A stretch of 64,000 bases of DNA, from positions 372,001 to 436,000 of the forward strand of contig NZ_JACHWH010000001.1 of NCBI RefSeq assembly GCF_014191255.1. The letters are read 5' to 3'. Position 1 is the stretch's first letter. Each line of letters starts with the position of its first letter. Source of the DNA: Amycolatopsis bartoniae (GTDB taxonomy: Bacteria; Actinomycetota; Actinomycetes; Mycobacteriales; Pseudonocardiaceae). The position numbers were made by a program, and so were the translations under genes. Shown one piece after another: positions 34,069-43,130 of the stretch. The notes beneath the pieces were generated by a model, which was not told where the DNA came from, searched no databases, and was given only the letters and a program-made list of their open reading frames with translations.

Positions 34069-35999
34069 CGACGACCTTGGCGCGGGCCGCCGCGAAGGAC
34101 ACGGCGCCCGCGCCGGAGGAAGCCCCGCTCACGCGGCTCGGCCTGGGCCGCACGGTGGCCGAGCTGGTGCTCGGTGGCGTGCTGGCCGTGGTGCTGAGCC
34201 TGGTGCTGCAGGTGGCGGCGAACCACATCGGCACCGACCCGGGCACGTACGTGCCGGACGCGCTGGTGAACCTGGCGTCCGCGGTGATCCTGCTGGTGCT
34301 GTTCACGCTGCTGGCCTGGGGCTGGGCGGCCCGCTGGCCGTCCTGGCTCAAGGTCGCGGGCTGCTGGGCGGCGCTGAGCGCGTTCGCCACGCTGCTGCTG
34401 GCGATCCCGCTGCAGGCCACGCGGTTCTACCTGGGCGGCTCCTCGGTCGACAACACCTTCCGGCTGCAGTACCTGGAGCGGATGACCGCCGGGCACTCGC
34501 TCGCGGACATGAACTACCAGGGCCTCGCGCCGTACTACCCGGGCGGCTGGTTCTGGCTCGGCGGCCGCTTCGCGAACCTCCTCGGCTGGGAGGGCTGGGC
34601 CGCCTACAAGCCGTACTCGATCCTGTGGATCGCGCTGGCCACCGTCGTCGCCTTCGTGCTGTGGAGCCTGGTGGTGCGCCGCCGGCTCGCGCTGCTGGCC
34701 TCGATCGCGACGGTGTTCGCGGGCTTCACCACGGTCGCCGTCGACGAGCCGTACGCGTGGCCGACCACCGCGTGCCTGGCGCCGATCGCGGTGCTGGCGT
34801 GGCGGGTGTTCCGCCGCCGCGGCCGGGTTCCGGCGTGGACGCTCGTGCTGATCGGTGCGTACCTCGGCGTCTGCGGGATCACCTACACGCTGCACCTGGT
34901 GTTCGGCGTGCTGGTCGTGGTGGTGCTCGCCGTGGTGGCGGGTGTGCTCGACGTGCGCCGCGGCGAGGCGGCCGGCCCGGTGGTCAAGCGCCTGTTGCTG
35001 CGCCTCGTCGTGGTGGGCGTGGTGACCGGGTTGCTGTCGCTGGTCACGTGGGGGCCGTTCATCCTCGCGGGTGGTCTCGGCGAGCCGAATGTCGCCGCGC
35101 ACTTCCTGCCCGACAGCAGTGCGAACTTCCCGACCCCGTTCGCGCCGACGAGCGTGTTCGGCGTGCTGTGCCTCGCCGGGCTGGTCTGGCTCGTGCTGCG
35201 GGCCCGGCGTGACCAGGTGGCGTTCCCGCTGCTGACGGTCACGGCGCTGGTGTACGTCTGGTTCGCGTTGTCGACGCTCGCACTGCTGGCGCACACCACG
35301 CTGCTGGCGTTCCGGTTCGTCGTCACGCTCGACACGGTGCTCGCGGTCGCCGGGGTGTTCGCCGCGGTCGACCTGCTGCGGCTGGTGCCCGGCCTGTTCC
35401 GCGAGTCGCGGCCGGTGCTGGTCACCGGGTTCGTGCTCGCGTTCGCCGCCGCGGTGTCGCTGTCGCAGGCGTCGGTGCAGGCGCTGGGCGACCAGGTCGA
35501 CACCGCCGAGTCGGACTACTACGCCGACGGGTACAACGCGAAGGGCCAGCACGACCCGTCGAAGGACGGCGCCTGGACCGGCCAGCTGATCAGCACCATC
35601 GATGAGCTGTCCGGCCGCCCGCGGACGGACGAGATCGTGCTTTCGGCGTACGACCGGTTGCTGTCCTTCGCGCCGTACTGGGGTTTCCAGCAGACCACGC
35701 CGCACTACGCGAATCCCCTCGCGGAGTACACCGCGCGGAATGCGGAGATCAAGCAATGGGCCGCCGCGGCCGGTCCGGACCAGCTGCTCCAGCGGCTCGC
35801 GGACAGCCCGTACCACGCGCCGAACGTGTTCGTGCTGCGCCGGGACGGCGGCAAGCTCGCCGCGTACCTGGCGTCCGACTCGTTCCCGCAGGCGTCGCCG
35901 GTCGCGGTGGAGAAGGTCGACTTCGATCCGGCGTTGTTCGCGTCGCCGAGGTTCACGCAGCGTGATGTCGGGCCGTTTACCGTCCTCGTCGAGCGGTAA
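34065..35999 (+). CDS. aftA: Galactan 5-O-arabinofuranosyltransferase AftA (GT-C)
   Basis: 644 residues with roughly 11-13 membrane helices and a soluble C-terminal domain (about residues 490-644). The first outer loop holds SSVDNTFRLQYLERMTAG and LAPYYPGGWFWLGGR, the hallmark of AftA (GT85). By family knowledge it adds the first arabinofuranose to galactan from decaprenyl-phosphoryl-arabinose. In mycobacteria aftA lies about 14 genes from ubiA; here it follows immediately with a four-base overlap. Confidence 0.88.
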   Translation: MTTTLARAAAKDTAPAPEEAPLTRLGLGRTVAELVLGGVLAVVLSLVLQVAANHIGTDPGTYVPDALVNLASAVILLVLFTLLAWGWAARWPSWLKVAGCWAALSAFATLLLAIPLQATRFYLGGSSVDNTFRLQYLERMTAGHSLADMNYQGLAPYYPGGWFWLGGRFANLLGWEGWAAYKPYSILWIALATVVAFVLWSLVVRRRLALLASIATVFAGFTTVAVDEPYAWPTTACLAPIAVLAWRVFRRRGRVPAWTLVLIGAYLGVCGITYTLHLVFGVLVVVVLAVVAGVLDVRRGEAAGPVVKRLLLRLVVVGVVTGLLSLVTWGPFILAGGLGEPNVAAHFLPDSSANFPTPFAPTSVFGVLCLAGLVWLVLRARRDQVAFPLLTVTALVYVWFALSTLALLAHTTLLAFRFVVTLDTVLAVAGVFAAVDLLRLVPGLFRESRPVLVTGFVLAFAAAVSLSQASVQALGDQVDTAESDYYADGYNAKGQHDPSKDGAWTGQLISTIDELSGRPRTDEIVLSAYDRLLSFAPYWGFQQTTPHYANPLAEYTARNAEIKQWAAAAGPDQLLQRLADSPYHAPNVFVLRRDGGKLAAYLASDSFPQASPVAVEKVDFDPALFASPRFTQRDVGPFTVLVER

Positions 36000-36009
36000 C
36001 CATGTCCTG

Positions 36010-37410
36010 GTGAGCAGGTCCTGGTGGCTGCCGGTCACCGCAGCGCTGCTGTCGGCGCTGACCTTCCTGGTGGCCAAGGACAGTCTCACCGACGACGCGT
36101 ACATCACGCTCGACTACGCGCGGAACCTCGCGGTGCACGGGGACTGGGCGCTGATCCCCGGGCGTCCGGCGAACACGGCGACCTCGCCGCTGCACGTCGC
36201 GCTGCTGGGGTTCGTCACCCTCCTCACGCGACTGTCCGGTTCGGTGCACCCCGTGCTGGCGCTGGGGATCGTGAACGTCGGCGTGAGCGCGGTGTTCGGC
36301 TGGGCCTGGTCGAGAATGCGCTTACCGGCGGTCGCGCAGGTGCTCGGGATCGCGCTCGTGCTGCTCAACCCGCTGCTGCTTTCCGCGCTGGGCATGGAGG
36401 TCCTGCTCATCGCCGCGATGCTGACGCTACTCGTGGCGTTCGTGGGCCGGCCGGGGGTGTTCGGCCCGCTCGCCGGGCTTACCCTGCTGACCCGGCTGGA
36501 CCTCGTGGTGTTCGTGGTGCTGATCGGGGCCGCTTCGGCGGCGGTGCGGCGGAAACTGCCGCAGGTCGTCGGCTGGTGCGCGCTCGTCGCCCTGCCGTGG
36601 CTGGTGTTCAGCTGGCTCTACTTCGGTTCGGCGGTGCCGGACACGCTGGTGATCAAGCAGCTGCAACGGTCCTTCGGCGGCCCCGGTTACCTGCACACCG
36701 GGTTGGACTTCATGCGGAGCAGTAATCCGGTTGTCGCGTTGAGCTTCGCGCCCGCGGAACTGGGGGTGCTGGCGGTGCTCGCGGTCCTGCTGCTGCGCCG
36801 CCGTTTCGACCCGTTCGTCGCGCTCGGGCTCGGCGCGCTCGCGTACTGCCTGCTCTACGCCCTGCTGCGGGTGCCGCCGTACCACTGGTACTTCGTGCCG
36901 CCGGTGACCGCGCTGAGCGCGGCGGCCGCGGGAATCGCCGGGCAGGCGGCGAAGTGGCCGCGCGCCGGTGCGCTGACGCTCACGGCGTTGCTGGTCGCCG
37001 GATACGCGCCCGCGTTCCTCGTGCCGCTGCCGTGGCAGGCGCCGCCGTTCTTCGGAAACTGGGCCAGCGCGCGGGATTACGCCCGCGTCGGGCACGAACT
37101 GGCGGCCCGCGTCGGTGACCGGGCGGTCGGCGCCCCCGGCGAAATCGGCACTCTCGCGTACTTCTGCGACTGCACGATCGTCGACGGTTTTTCCGACCCC
37201 GGACTTCTCGCACCACAGATCCGGCAGCGCATCGACAACGCCAGCCCGGTGGTCGCGTGGCTGTTCCGGCTCGACTACACGCGTTTCCAGTGGTCCAAAC
37301 CGCCCATCCGGCTCGACTACCAGCTGCGCTACGCGCCGGGACCGGGGCCGTGGCAGGTCTGTTCGGCGGCCAAGGGTATCGGCCATCTCACCCTTGAACC
37401 GAGTCGCTGA
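36010..37410 (+). CDS. GT-C membrane glycosyltransferase, probable arabinofuranosyltransferase
   Basis: 466 residues, about ten membrane helices. The first loop carries the acidic GT-C motif TDDAYITLDYARNLAVHGDW followed by NTATSPLHV, similar in layout to AftB-type enzymes, which use decaprenyl-phosphoryl-arabinose. A short outer C-terminal domain holds a Cys pair (YFCDCTI). GTG 36010, 10 bp after aftA. A TTA codon occurs at 36322-36324. Assignment to AftB is likely from context but not certain. Confidence 0.72.
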   Translation: MSRSWWLPVTAALLSALTFLVAKDSLTDDAYITLDYARNLAVHGDWALIPGRPANTATSPLHVALLGFVTLLTRLSGSVHPVLALGIVNVGVSAVFGWAWSRMRLPAVAQVLGIALVLLNPLLLSALGMEVLLIAAMLTLLVAFVGRPGVFGPLAGLTLLTRLDLVVFVVLIGAASAAVRRKLPQVVGWCALVALPWLVFSWLYFGSAVPDTLVIKQLQRSFGGPGYLHTGLDFMRSSNPVVALSFAPAELGVLAVLAVLLLRRRFDPFVALGLGALAYCLLYALLRVPPYHWYFVPPVTALSAAAAGIAGQAAKWPRAGALTLTALLVAGYAPAFLVPLPWQAPPFFGNWASARDYARVGHELAARVGDRAVGAPGEIGTLAYFCDCTIVDGFSDPGLLAPQIRQRIDNASPVVAWLFRLDYTRFQWSKPPIRLDYQLRYAPGPGPWQVCSAAKGIGHLTLEPSR

Positions 37411-37474
37411 TTCCGTAAGCTGCTCGTAAACTCCCTGGGTCCAAACCGACGGGAGAGTTCAGCGAAGGGGTGTC

Positions 37475-38218
37475 ATGCGTTACCCCCGGTACCGGCACGG
37501 CACGTTCGCCGTACTCGACGGCGTGTCCCACCCGGTCTCGTACTCGGTCGGGGACACCCATGTCCACCTGCTGGCCGTGCGGACCCAGCCGGTTCCGGTC
37601 GAAGCGTGCGAACGCGTGATCTCCGTGCAGGTCTACGCCACCTACCGCGGGCACGGCGTGCTGGTCGACGACATGGACGAAACCGGCAGAGCGCGCATCA
37701 TGGAAGCCGAGTGGGACGAGGAATGGGCCACGATCAACGGCTTCGTGCACGAGAACCGGTACGAGTACTTCAAGACCGTCGACGTGCTCGACCTGCGTGA
37801 CTACTACGAGAAGCAGACGGACCTGCTGTTCCTGCGCTGGCGGGCGGCGCATTTCGCGCGCCCGGTGGACGGCCACCCGCTCACCGGCGGCTGGGCGAAC
37901 GGCACCCCGGCGGTCGTCCAGGGCCGGCCGCGTTCGGGCGTGGTGCAGATCGAGGACGGCCGCACCACGGAGGTCACCACGCGCGCGGAGTACCTCGGTT
38001 ATCCGTGCGAAGTGGCCGGTATCTCGGCGGACGGTTCGGTGGGCCTGTACTACCTCGGGCAGGACACCGCGCGCGCCGAGGCCGACGGCTTCGAGCTGAC
38101 GGTCGACTTCCGCTGGGCGAAGACCGTGCACATCTACGACCTCGCCCGCTACCAGGAGCACCACGCCGACCTGTACTTCGAGGAGTGGCGCTCGGCGCGG
38201 GAACTGACTCGCGGGTAA
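37475..38218 (+). CDS. Unrecognised soluble protein with an internal duplication
   Basis: 247 residues, no signal or membrane helix. Two related segments end each half: FKTVDVLDLRDYYEKQTDLL with FLRWRAA, and AKTVHIYDLARYQEHHADLY with FEEWRSA, so the protein is probably two copies of one domain of roughly 115 residues. Rich in Tyr, Trp and His. ATG with GAAGGGG site. It lies between two GT-C genes of the arabinogalactan locus, but no function can be assigned. Confidence 0.75.
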   Translation: MRYPRYRHGTFAVLDGVSHPVSYSVGDTHVHLLAVRTQPVPVEACERVISVQVYATYRGHGVLVDDMDETGRARIMEAEWDEEWATINGFVHENRYEYFKTVDVLDLRDYYEKQTDLLFLRWRAAHFARPVDGHPLTGGWANGTPAVVQGRPRSGVVQIEDGRTTEVTTRAEYLGYPCEVAGISADGSVGLYYLGQDTARAEADGFELTVDFRWAKTVHIYDLARYQEHHADLYFEEWRSARELTRG

Positions 38219-38263
38219 GAGGCCGGGGGCAACCGGCGCCCGGAGCTCGACGTACAGTTCCGT

Positions 38264-40375
38264 GTGATCGCAGCGCTGAACGCCACCCGCGAAACCAGCA
38301 CGGACTTCCGATCTCCGGCGCGCACGAAGCGCGACTTCGTCCCCTGGCTGATCGGCGGGCTCGCCCTGCTCCTCGGGCTCGTGTTCGTCGTCTTCGACCT
38401 CGCGTTCAACCAGGGCAAGCTCATCGCGCCGCTGGACGACGTCTACATCCACCTGCAGTACGGCAGGCAGATCGGGCTCGGGCAGTTCTTCCGGTACGAA
38501 ACGGGTGATCCGGTCAGCGCGGGCGCCAGCAGCTTCCTGTACGCGCTCGTGCTCGGCCTCGGTTACGCGATCGGGTTCACCGGCCACTGGTTCCTGGTGT
38601 TCGCGATGGGCTTCAACATGCTGTGTTTCGCCGCGGGCGCGATGCTGGTCACGCGGCTCGGCACGCGGCTGGTCGCGCGGTCGGTGGGGCGCTGGACCGG
38701 GTTGCTGGTGGCGTGCAGCGGCGTGCTGTTGTGGGGCACGACCAGCGGCATGGAGGTCGGCCTCGTGCTGCTGCTCGTCGTGGCCGCGGCGCTGGTGTTC
38801 GTGCACGAGACGCCCGCGGGCCGGTTCCGCTGGACGCCGGTGGTGTCGACGCTGCTCGCGCTCGCCCGGCCGGAGGGGCTGATCTTCGCGGGCGTGCTGG
38901 TGCTGGGGCAGTGGTGGATCCTCCTGAGCCGCCGCCGCACGACCACCCGCTCCTGGGCGCGCTGGCCCTGGACGCTGCTGCCCGCGCTGGCCGGGCTCGG
39001 CCAGCTGCTGTTCTACAAGCTCGCGACCGGCACCACGTCGGCGAACGGGATCCAGGCCAAGTCGCTGCTGTACGACCGGCCGGAGTTCTACCTCGCCGAG
39101 TTCCTCGACCGGACGATGGCGAACCTGCGGGCGCTGCTCGGCGCTTTCCTCGGGTTCACCAACGGTGACTTCGCGTTCCCCGGCGCGCTGCTGCTGGCGT
39201 TCGGCGGGCTGCTGTACCTGGTGCTGATCCGCCGCGCGTGGCGCCCGGTGTTCGTCGCGTTCGCGGCCGGGCTGGTCGTGGTGCTGCTGTCGGTGTCCAC
39301 TTTGAACACCGCGCTGGTGCACAACCTGCGTTACGAGCAGCCTTTCCTGCCGATCGTGCTGTTGTTCGCGGTGTCCGGGGCGTACGGGATCACCCGCGTG
39401 GTGCCGGTTTCCGTGCGGCGGTATGCGCTGCACGGCGGGCTCGCGGTGGCGCTCGTGTTCTCGCTGCTGGCCGTGCCGACGTGGGCGGTCCGCTTCGGAC
39501 GGGACACCTCGACGATCCGGGACACCGACGTGTCGGTCGGCGCCTGGGTTTCGGGCAATCTGCCGCCGGGGGCGAGCGTGGCGGTCAAGGACGTCGGCGC
39601 GGTCGCGTACTTCGGGGAGCACCACGTGGTCGACCTGATCGGCCTGGGTACGAACGGGTTGGCGGAGCCGTCGAACAACGGCATCGGCTCGCTGTACGAG
39701 GCGTTGCGGCATCTGCCGGCGGCGCAGCGCCCGGCGTACTTCGCGACGTACGACACGGGTCCCGGCCCGTCGATGGCGCAGCTGCGGCAGGCGGGGATCC
39801 TGGCGGACGAGCCGTTGCAGGAGTTCAAGGTGCAGACGCCGCTCGACCTCAGTGGCAACGTGATCGTGCCGTTCCGCGAGATCGACGTGTACCGGGCGGA
39901 CTGGAGCCTGGCGGGCAGCGGTGACGTGCAGCAGGTGCCGGGGCAGCTGCGGGACTACGTGAACGTCGGCGACCTGACCAGCGAGGGCGCGCACGCGTAC
40001 GAGCCGGAGATGGCGCAGGTGAACATGCAGCCGGTGAGCATCGTGACCCGCATGGGCGACGTGGTGGACAGCGGCCGAACCATCCTGGGCGGCGAGGTCT
40101 TCACGGCCCGGAACCTCACGCCGGGCCGCGCGCTGACCCTGACGGCCCGCACGTCGATGGACAAGATCGTCCCGGACATGCAGGTGCTGGTCGACGGCAA
40201 GGCCGCGGGCACCTGGGTGCGCACCCCGGAACCCGGCGGCTGGGCGACGTACACGTACACGATCCCGGGCGACCTGATCACCAGCCCGTCGCCGCGCATC
40301 GAGGTCCGCCAACCACGCCCGCTGCTGAACCCGTACCCGGTCTACAACTCGTACGGCTACTGGCTCAGCCAGTGA
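38264..40375 (+). CDS. Large GT-C membrane glycosyltransferase
   Basis: 703 residues. About ten to eleven membrane helices (residues 28-430), with the acidic motif IAPLDDVYIHLQYGRQIGLG in the first outer loop. A long C-terminal extracytoplasmic part contains a beta-sandwich-like end (LTARTSMDKIVPDMQVLVDG, GWATYTYTIPGDL) resembling a carbohydrate-binding module, as in other arabinan/mannan GT-C enzymes. Acceptor and donor are unproven; the location suggests an arabinosyl- or mannosyltransferase. GTG start. Confidence 0.72.
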   Translation: MIAALNATRETSTDFRSPARTKRDFVPWLIGGLALLLGLVFVVFDLAFNQGKLIAPLDDVYIHLQYGRQIGLGQFFRYETGDPVSAGASSFLYALVLGLGYAIGFTGHWFLVFAMGFNMLCFAAGAMLVTRLGTRLVARSVGRWTGLLVACSGVLLWGTTSGMEVGLVLLLVVAAALVFVHETPAGRFRWTPVVSTLLALARPEGLIFAGVLVLGQWWILLSRRRTTTRSWARWPWTLLPALAGLGQLLFYKLATGTTSANGIQAKSLLYDRPEFYLAEFLDRTMANLRALLGAFLGFTNGDFAFPGALLLAFGGLLYLVLIRRAWRPVFVAFAAGLVVVLLSVSTLNTALVHNLRYEQPFLPIVLLFAVSGAYGITRVVPVSVRRYALHGGLAVALVFSLLAVPTWAVRFGRDTSTIRDTDVSVGAWVSGNLPPGASVAVKDVGAVAYFGEHHVVDLIGLGTNGLAEPSNNGIGSLYEALRHLPAAQRPAYFATYDTGPGPSMAQLRQAGILADEPLQEFKVQTPLDLSGNVIVPFREIDVYRADWSLAGSGDVQQVPGQLRDYVNVGDLTSEGAHAYEPEMAQVNMQPVSIVTRMGDVVDSGRTILGGEVFTARNLTPGRALTLTARTSMDKIVPDMQVLVDGKAAGTWVRTPEPGGWATYTYTIPGDLITSPSPRIEVRQPRPLLNPYPVYNSYGYWLSQ

Positions 40376-40376
40376 C

Positions 40377-40973
40377 CTAGGCCGGGCCGCCGAACCGCGC
40401 GACGAGCTCCGCCGCCAGCGGTGCGCGCAGCAACAGCGCGGACCCGTCGGCGAAGTCCACCCGGACCACCCGCGGCGGCGGCGCACTCCGCCCGGCGAAG
40501 GGGGCGGAGAAGCGCACCTGCCGGGAGTCGGTCTCGCAGAACGTGGTGAACAGTTCACCCGTCGTGCCGAGGAACTTGCTGGGGTACACGACCGCGACAC
40601 GCCGGTCGCTCGCCACGAGCCGCGCTTCGCCGTGGCTGTTCGCGAAGTGGTCGGCGAAGTGCACGGCGAGCTGGTCGGGGTGCTGCGCGTACGCGAAGTG
40701 CCCGACGGTCGGATCGTCCGGCCAGTCCTCTTCGAGGATCTCGGGCGACGGCAGCGGCCATCGCGGCTTGCCGAGTTTCTCCAGGTCGAAGGCGGGCACC
40801 TGGTGCAGCGGCTCGTGTGGGAGCCGGACCTGACCACCGATGTTCGACCGCACGTACTCCCGCAGCGGCGGCGTCCCGAAGCCGAGCCGCTCGCCCCTGC
40901 GCAGCCAGTGCCGGGTCAGTTCCTCGGTGACGACCTCGTCGTTCTTGCGCAACTGCTTCGCGAGGAGGTCCAC
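40377..40973 (-). CDS. PH-like domain protein (198 aa), type VII-associated
   Basis: 198 residues, not recognised by family. The C-terminal half (ARLVASDRRVAVVYPSKF, VVRVDFADGSALLLRAP) has the strand pattern of bacterial PH-like domains and resembles the end of the neighbouring 226-residue protein (LRLSFVDGSGLELLLP), so they may be paralogues. GTG 40973 starts 1 bp after that gene's stop. Last gene of the four-gene minus-strand unit 43613-40377. Confidence 0.65.
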   Translation of the reverse strand: MDLLAKQLRKNDEVVTEELTRHWLRRGERLGFGTPPLREYVRSNIGGQVRLPHEPLHQVPAFDLEKLGKPRWPLPSPEILEEDWPDDPTVGHFAYAQHPDQLAVHFADHFANSHGEARLVASDRRVAVVYPSKFLGTTGELFTTFCETDSRQVRFSAPFAGRSAPPPRVVRVDFADGSALLLRAPLAAELVARFGGPA

Positions 40974-40974
40974 G

Positions 40975-41655
40975 TCAACGCGCCATCCACTCGAACACCG
41001 CGGGATCCTCGACGGGGAGCAGGAGCTCCAGACCCGAACCGTCCACGAAGGACAGCCGGAGGCACGGCTTGCGCCGGCGCTGCGCCGGGGCGACGCCCGC
41101 GATCCGGGCCCGCGGCACCTCCGCGACGACCTCCCGCTGCTCGATCACGACCGGCTGTCCCTCCGTGTGCGCGCCGTAGGTCTTCCTGCTGTTCCCGGTG
41201 ACGGCCCTGGCGAGCCCCTTGCCCACACCGAACAGGGTCTTGCCCAGGCTCACCGGTTCGGGCGTCGGCGGCCGGCCGAACAGGACGAGCCGGCGGGCCG
41301 TCAACGCCCACAGGCATTCGAGGTTCTTCCCCGGCTCACCGAGCGCGGCGAGCACGTCCGTGGCCAACCCCTCCTTGCGCGCCCCGACGATGAAGACACC
41401 GGCCGGCGGCGGCGTGTTGGAACTGGAGTCGGTCTCCCCCAGCATCTCCGACGCGAAGTCGCCCGCCACTCCGCCGACGGCACGCAGACCCCGCAGGACG
41501 GCGTTCTTCTTGCGCTCGCCCAGCGGGTCCAGGCCGTCGACGTCGTAGTAGTACGCGAAGCGGTTGTAGGCGGCCCACAGCAACTGTTCGTCGGGCGGAA
41601 GCTGGAGCCGTGCTGTCGTCGCCGCGCCCACCGGATCGGAGAAGCGGTAGCTCAT
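40975..41655 (-). CDS. PH-like domain protein (226 aa), type VII-associated
   Basis: 226 residues. A central CLWALTARRLVLFGRPP looks like the TxxRL(V/L)xF strand of bacterial PH domains; VVIEQREVVAEVPRARIAGV and LRLSFVDGSGLELLLPVED continue it. The N terminus is helical (DEQLLWAAYNRFAYYYDV). ATG overlaps the stop of the WXG-containing gene (ATGA), implying coupled expression and perhaps a chaperone-like or protective role toward that protein. Function unknown. Confidence 0.65.
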   Translation of the reverse strand: MSYRFSDPVGAATTARLQLPPDEQLLWAAYNRFAYYYDVDGLDPLGERKKNAVLRGLRAVGGVAGDFASEMLGETDSSSNTPPPAGVFIVGARKEGLATDVLAALGEPGKNLECLWALTARRLVLFGRPPTPEPVSLGKTLFGVGKGLARAVTGNSRKTYGAHTEGQPVVIEQREVVAEVPRARIAGVAPAQRRRKPCLRLSFVDGSGLELLLPVEDPAVFEWMAR

Positions 41656-43130
41656 TCGAGCGTGAAGCCTCTTTCTTCGGTCTCCCGACGCTCTTCGTCG
41701 GACTGGGATTCCTGCGCCTCGTTGTAGCCGTACTTCACGCCCTGCTCCACGGCGAAGCCGGGCAGATCCGCCTTCGCGGTGCGGTAGGCGGCCTTGCCGA
41801 CCGAGCTGGTGCCGCTCATCCCCGCCATCCGCAGTCCCGTCTCGGCGAGGTTGGCGGCCAGCGCGCCCTCCCCGTTGCCGAGCGCGCCGGCGAACTTGTT
41901 CCCGGTGGCCGAGGCGATCCCTTCCGCGTCGGTCTTGGTGAGGATCTTGACCAGGGGGTTCCGGTCGAGGTGCTCGGCGAGGCGCTTCTCGAGGAAGCCG
42001 CCGTTGCGCATGTTGTTCATCTTCTCGACGACCTTCTTCAGCGGCCCCTTGCGCAGCCACTGCAGGAACTTCTCCAGCTTCTCCACCAGTGGCTTCAGCT
42101 TGCCGAGCAGCTCCTTGACCTTCATCGCGAGCCGGCCGCCGGTCGCCGCGGTCTCACCGGCCGTCACACCTTCGGCGGCGGCGACGGAACCACCAGCCGT
42201 GATCCACGAGGCGGCCAGTGCCGCCAGCCATTCGACGATCAGGCCCAGTATCAGCTGCTCGATGATGTCGACGCAGATCTCCACGAACTCGTCGAACAGG
42301 TCGGCCGCGAACTCCAGCATCTGCTGCAGCCCGCGCACCTCCTCGGCCAGCGCCTTGGACCCGTCGGCGAACTCGCTCATCTGCTGCCGGAACGCGTCCC
42401 CGCCGCCGCCCTGCCACGCCTGTTGCGTCGCGTCCGCGCGTTGCTTCTCGTGGTCGCCGAAGCCGTCCAGCCAGTCGGCGACGCCTCCCCAGCCCTGCGC
42501 GGTGCTGCGCATCTGCTCCGGGTCGCCGATGGCCGGCTCCAGTACGAACTCCACCAGCGGACTGAGCACGATCCCGATCAGGAAGCCCAGCCCGTTGTCG
42601 ACGAACGACTGGCCAGGGCTGGTGATCAGCTGCAGCTGCTCCATCCGCGCGTTGATGGTCGCGAACACGACGTCCGGCGGGCTGCTCGCGCGCGCCACGT
42701 CCCCGGCCGTGCTGATCCACGAGCTGCCGTAGCCGCCGTTCTGCTCCAGGTAGCTCTTGCGGCTGGAGTCACCGGCGGAGTTGACGGCCGAGATGCTCGC
42801 CGGGTCGCCGCCCGCGTCCGCGAGCTCCTTGTACTTGCCCAGGTCCTCGGCCGTCAGCTGGTCCTGCCCGTGGTACATGTTCGCCGCGAGCGTGGTGTTG
42901 TCGGCGATCTGCTCCAGGAACGACTGCGCCTGCGCCGCGAGGTTCTGGCACTCCTGCAGGCCGTCGAAGTACTTGAACGCGAGGAACTCGCCGATCGGGC
43001 CGAAGCAGTCGTCGCTCACGCGCGCCTGCTGCAGCACGTCGGCGAGCTTGCCCAGGTGCCCGGACGCCTCCCGGGAGCCCTCGCTGTGCGCGAGCAGCGC
43101 CCCGGGCTCGACCTGAAAACCCGTCGTCAT
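41652..43130 (-). CDS. Large WXG100/EspC-like type VII secretion substrate candidate
   Basis: 492 residues. The N-terminal 95 residues are EspC-like helices (QVEPGALLAHSEGSREASG). A second helical hairpin carries a WxG motif, Trp239 in TQQAWQGGGGDAF. A hydrophobic segment (IIEQLILGLIVEWLAALAAS) and a charged Lys-rich region (VKELLGKLKPLVEKLEKFLQ) follow, then an unassigned C-terminal domain (about 390-492). The layout recalls long WXG proteins that carry effector domains. Starts 1 bp after the YbaB-like gene. Confidence 0.7.
   Translation of the reverse strand: MTTGFQVEPGALLAHSEGSREASGHLGKLADVLQQARVSDDCFGPIGEFLAFKYFDGLQECQNLAAQAQSFLEQIADNTTLAANMYHGQDQLTAEDLGKYKELADAGGDPASISAVNSAGDSSRKSYLEQNGGYGSSWISTAGDVARASSPPDVVFATINARMEQLQLITSPGQSFVDNGLGFLIGIVLSPLVEFVLEPAIGDPEQMRSTAQGWGGVADWLDGFGDHEKQRADATQQAWQGGGGDAFRQQMSEFADGSKALAEEVRGLQQMLEFAADLFDEFVEICVDIIEQLILGLIVEWLAALAASWITAGGSVAAAEGVTAGETAATGGRLAMKVKELLGKLKPLVEKLEKFLQWLRKGPLKKVVEKMNNMRNGGFLEKRLAEHLDRNPLVKILTKTDAEGIASATGNKFAGALGNGEGALAANLAETGLRMAGMSGTSSVGKAAYRTAKADLPGFAVEQGVKYGYNEAQESQSDEERRETEERGFTLE

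Noticed and set aside
38219-38263. GC-rich hairpin after the 247-residue gene
   Set aside because: Stem has mismatches and no T run; not better than many GC-rich segments.
37388-40837. Very long open frame on the minus strand (over 1,100 codons)
   Set aside because: It is antisense to the 247-residue gene and the 703-residue GT-C gene, is dominated by Arg/Gln/His low-complexity sequence, and has no domain. Typical GC-rich shadow frame.
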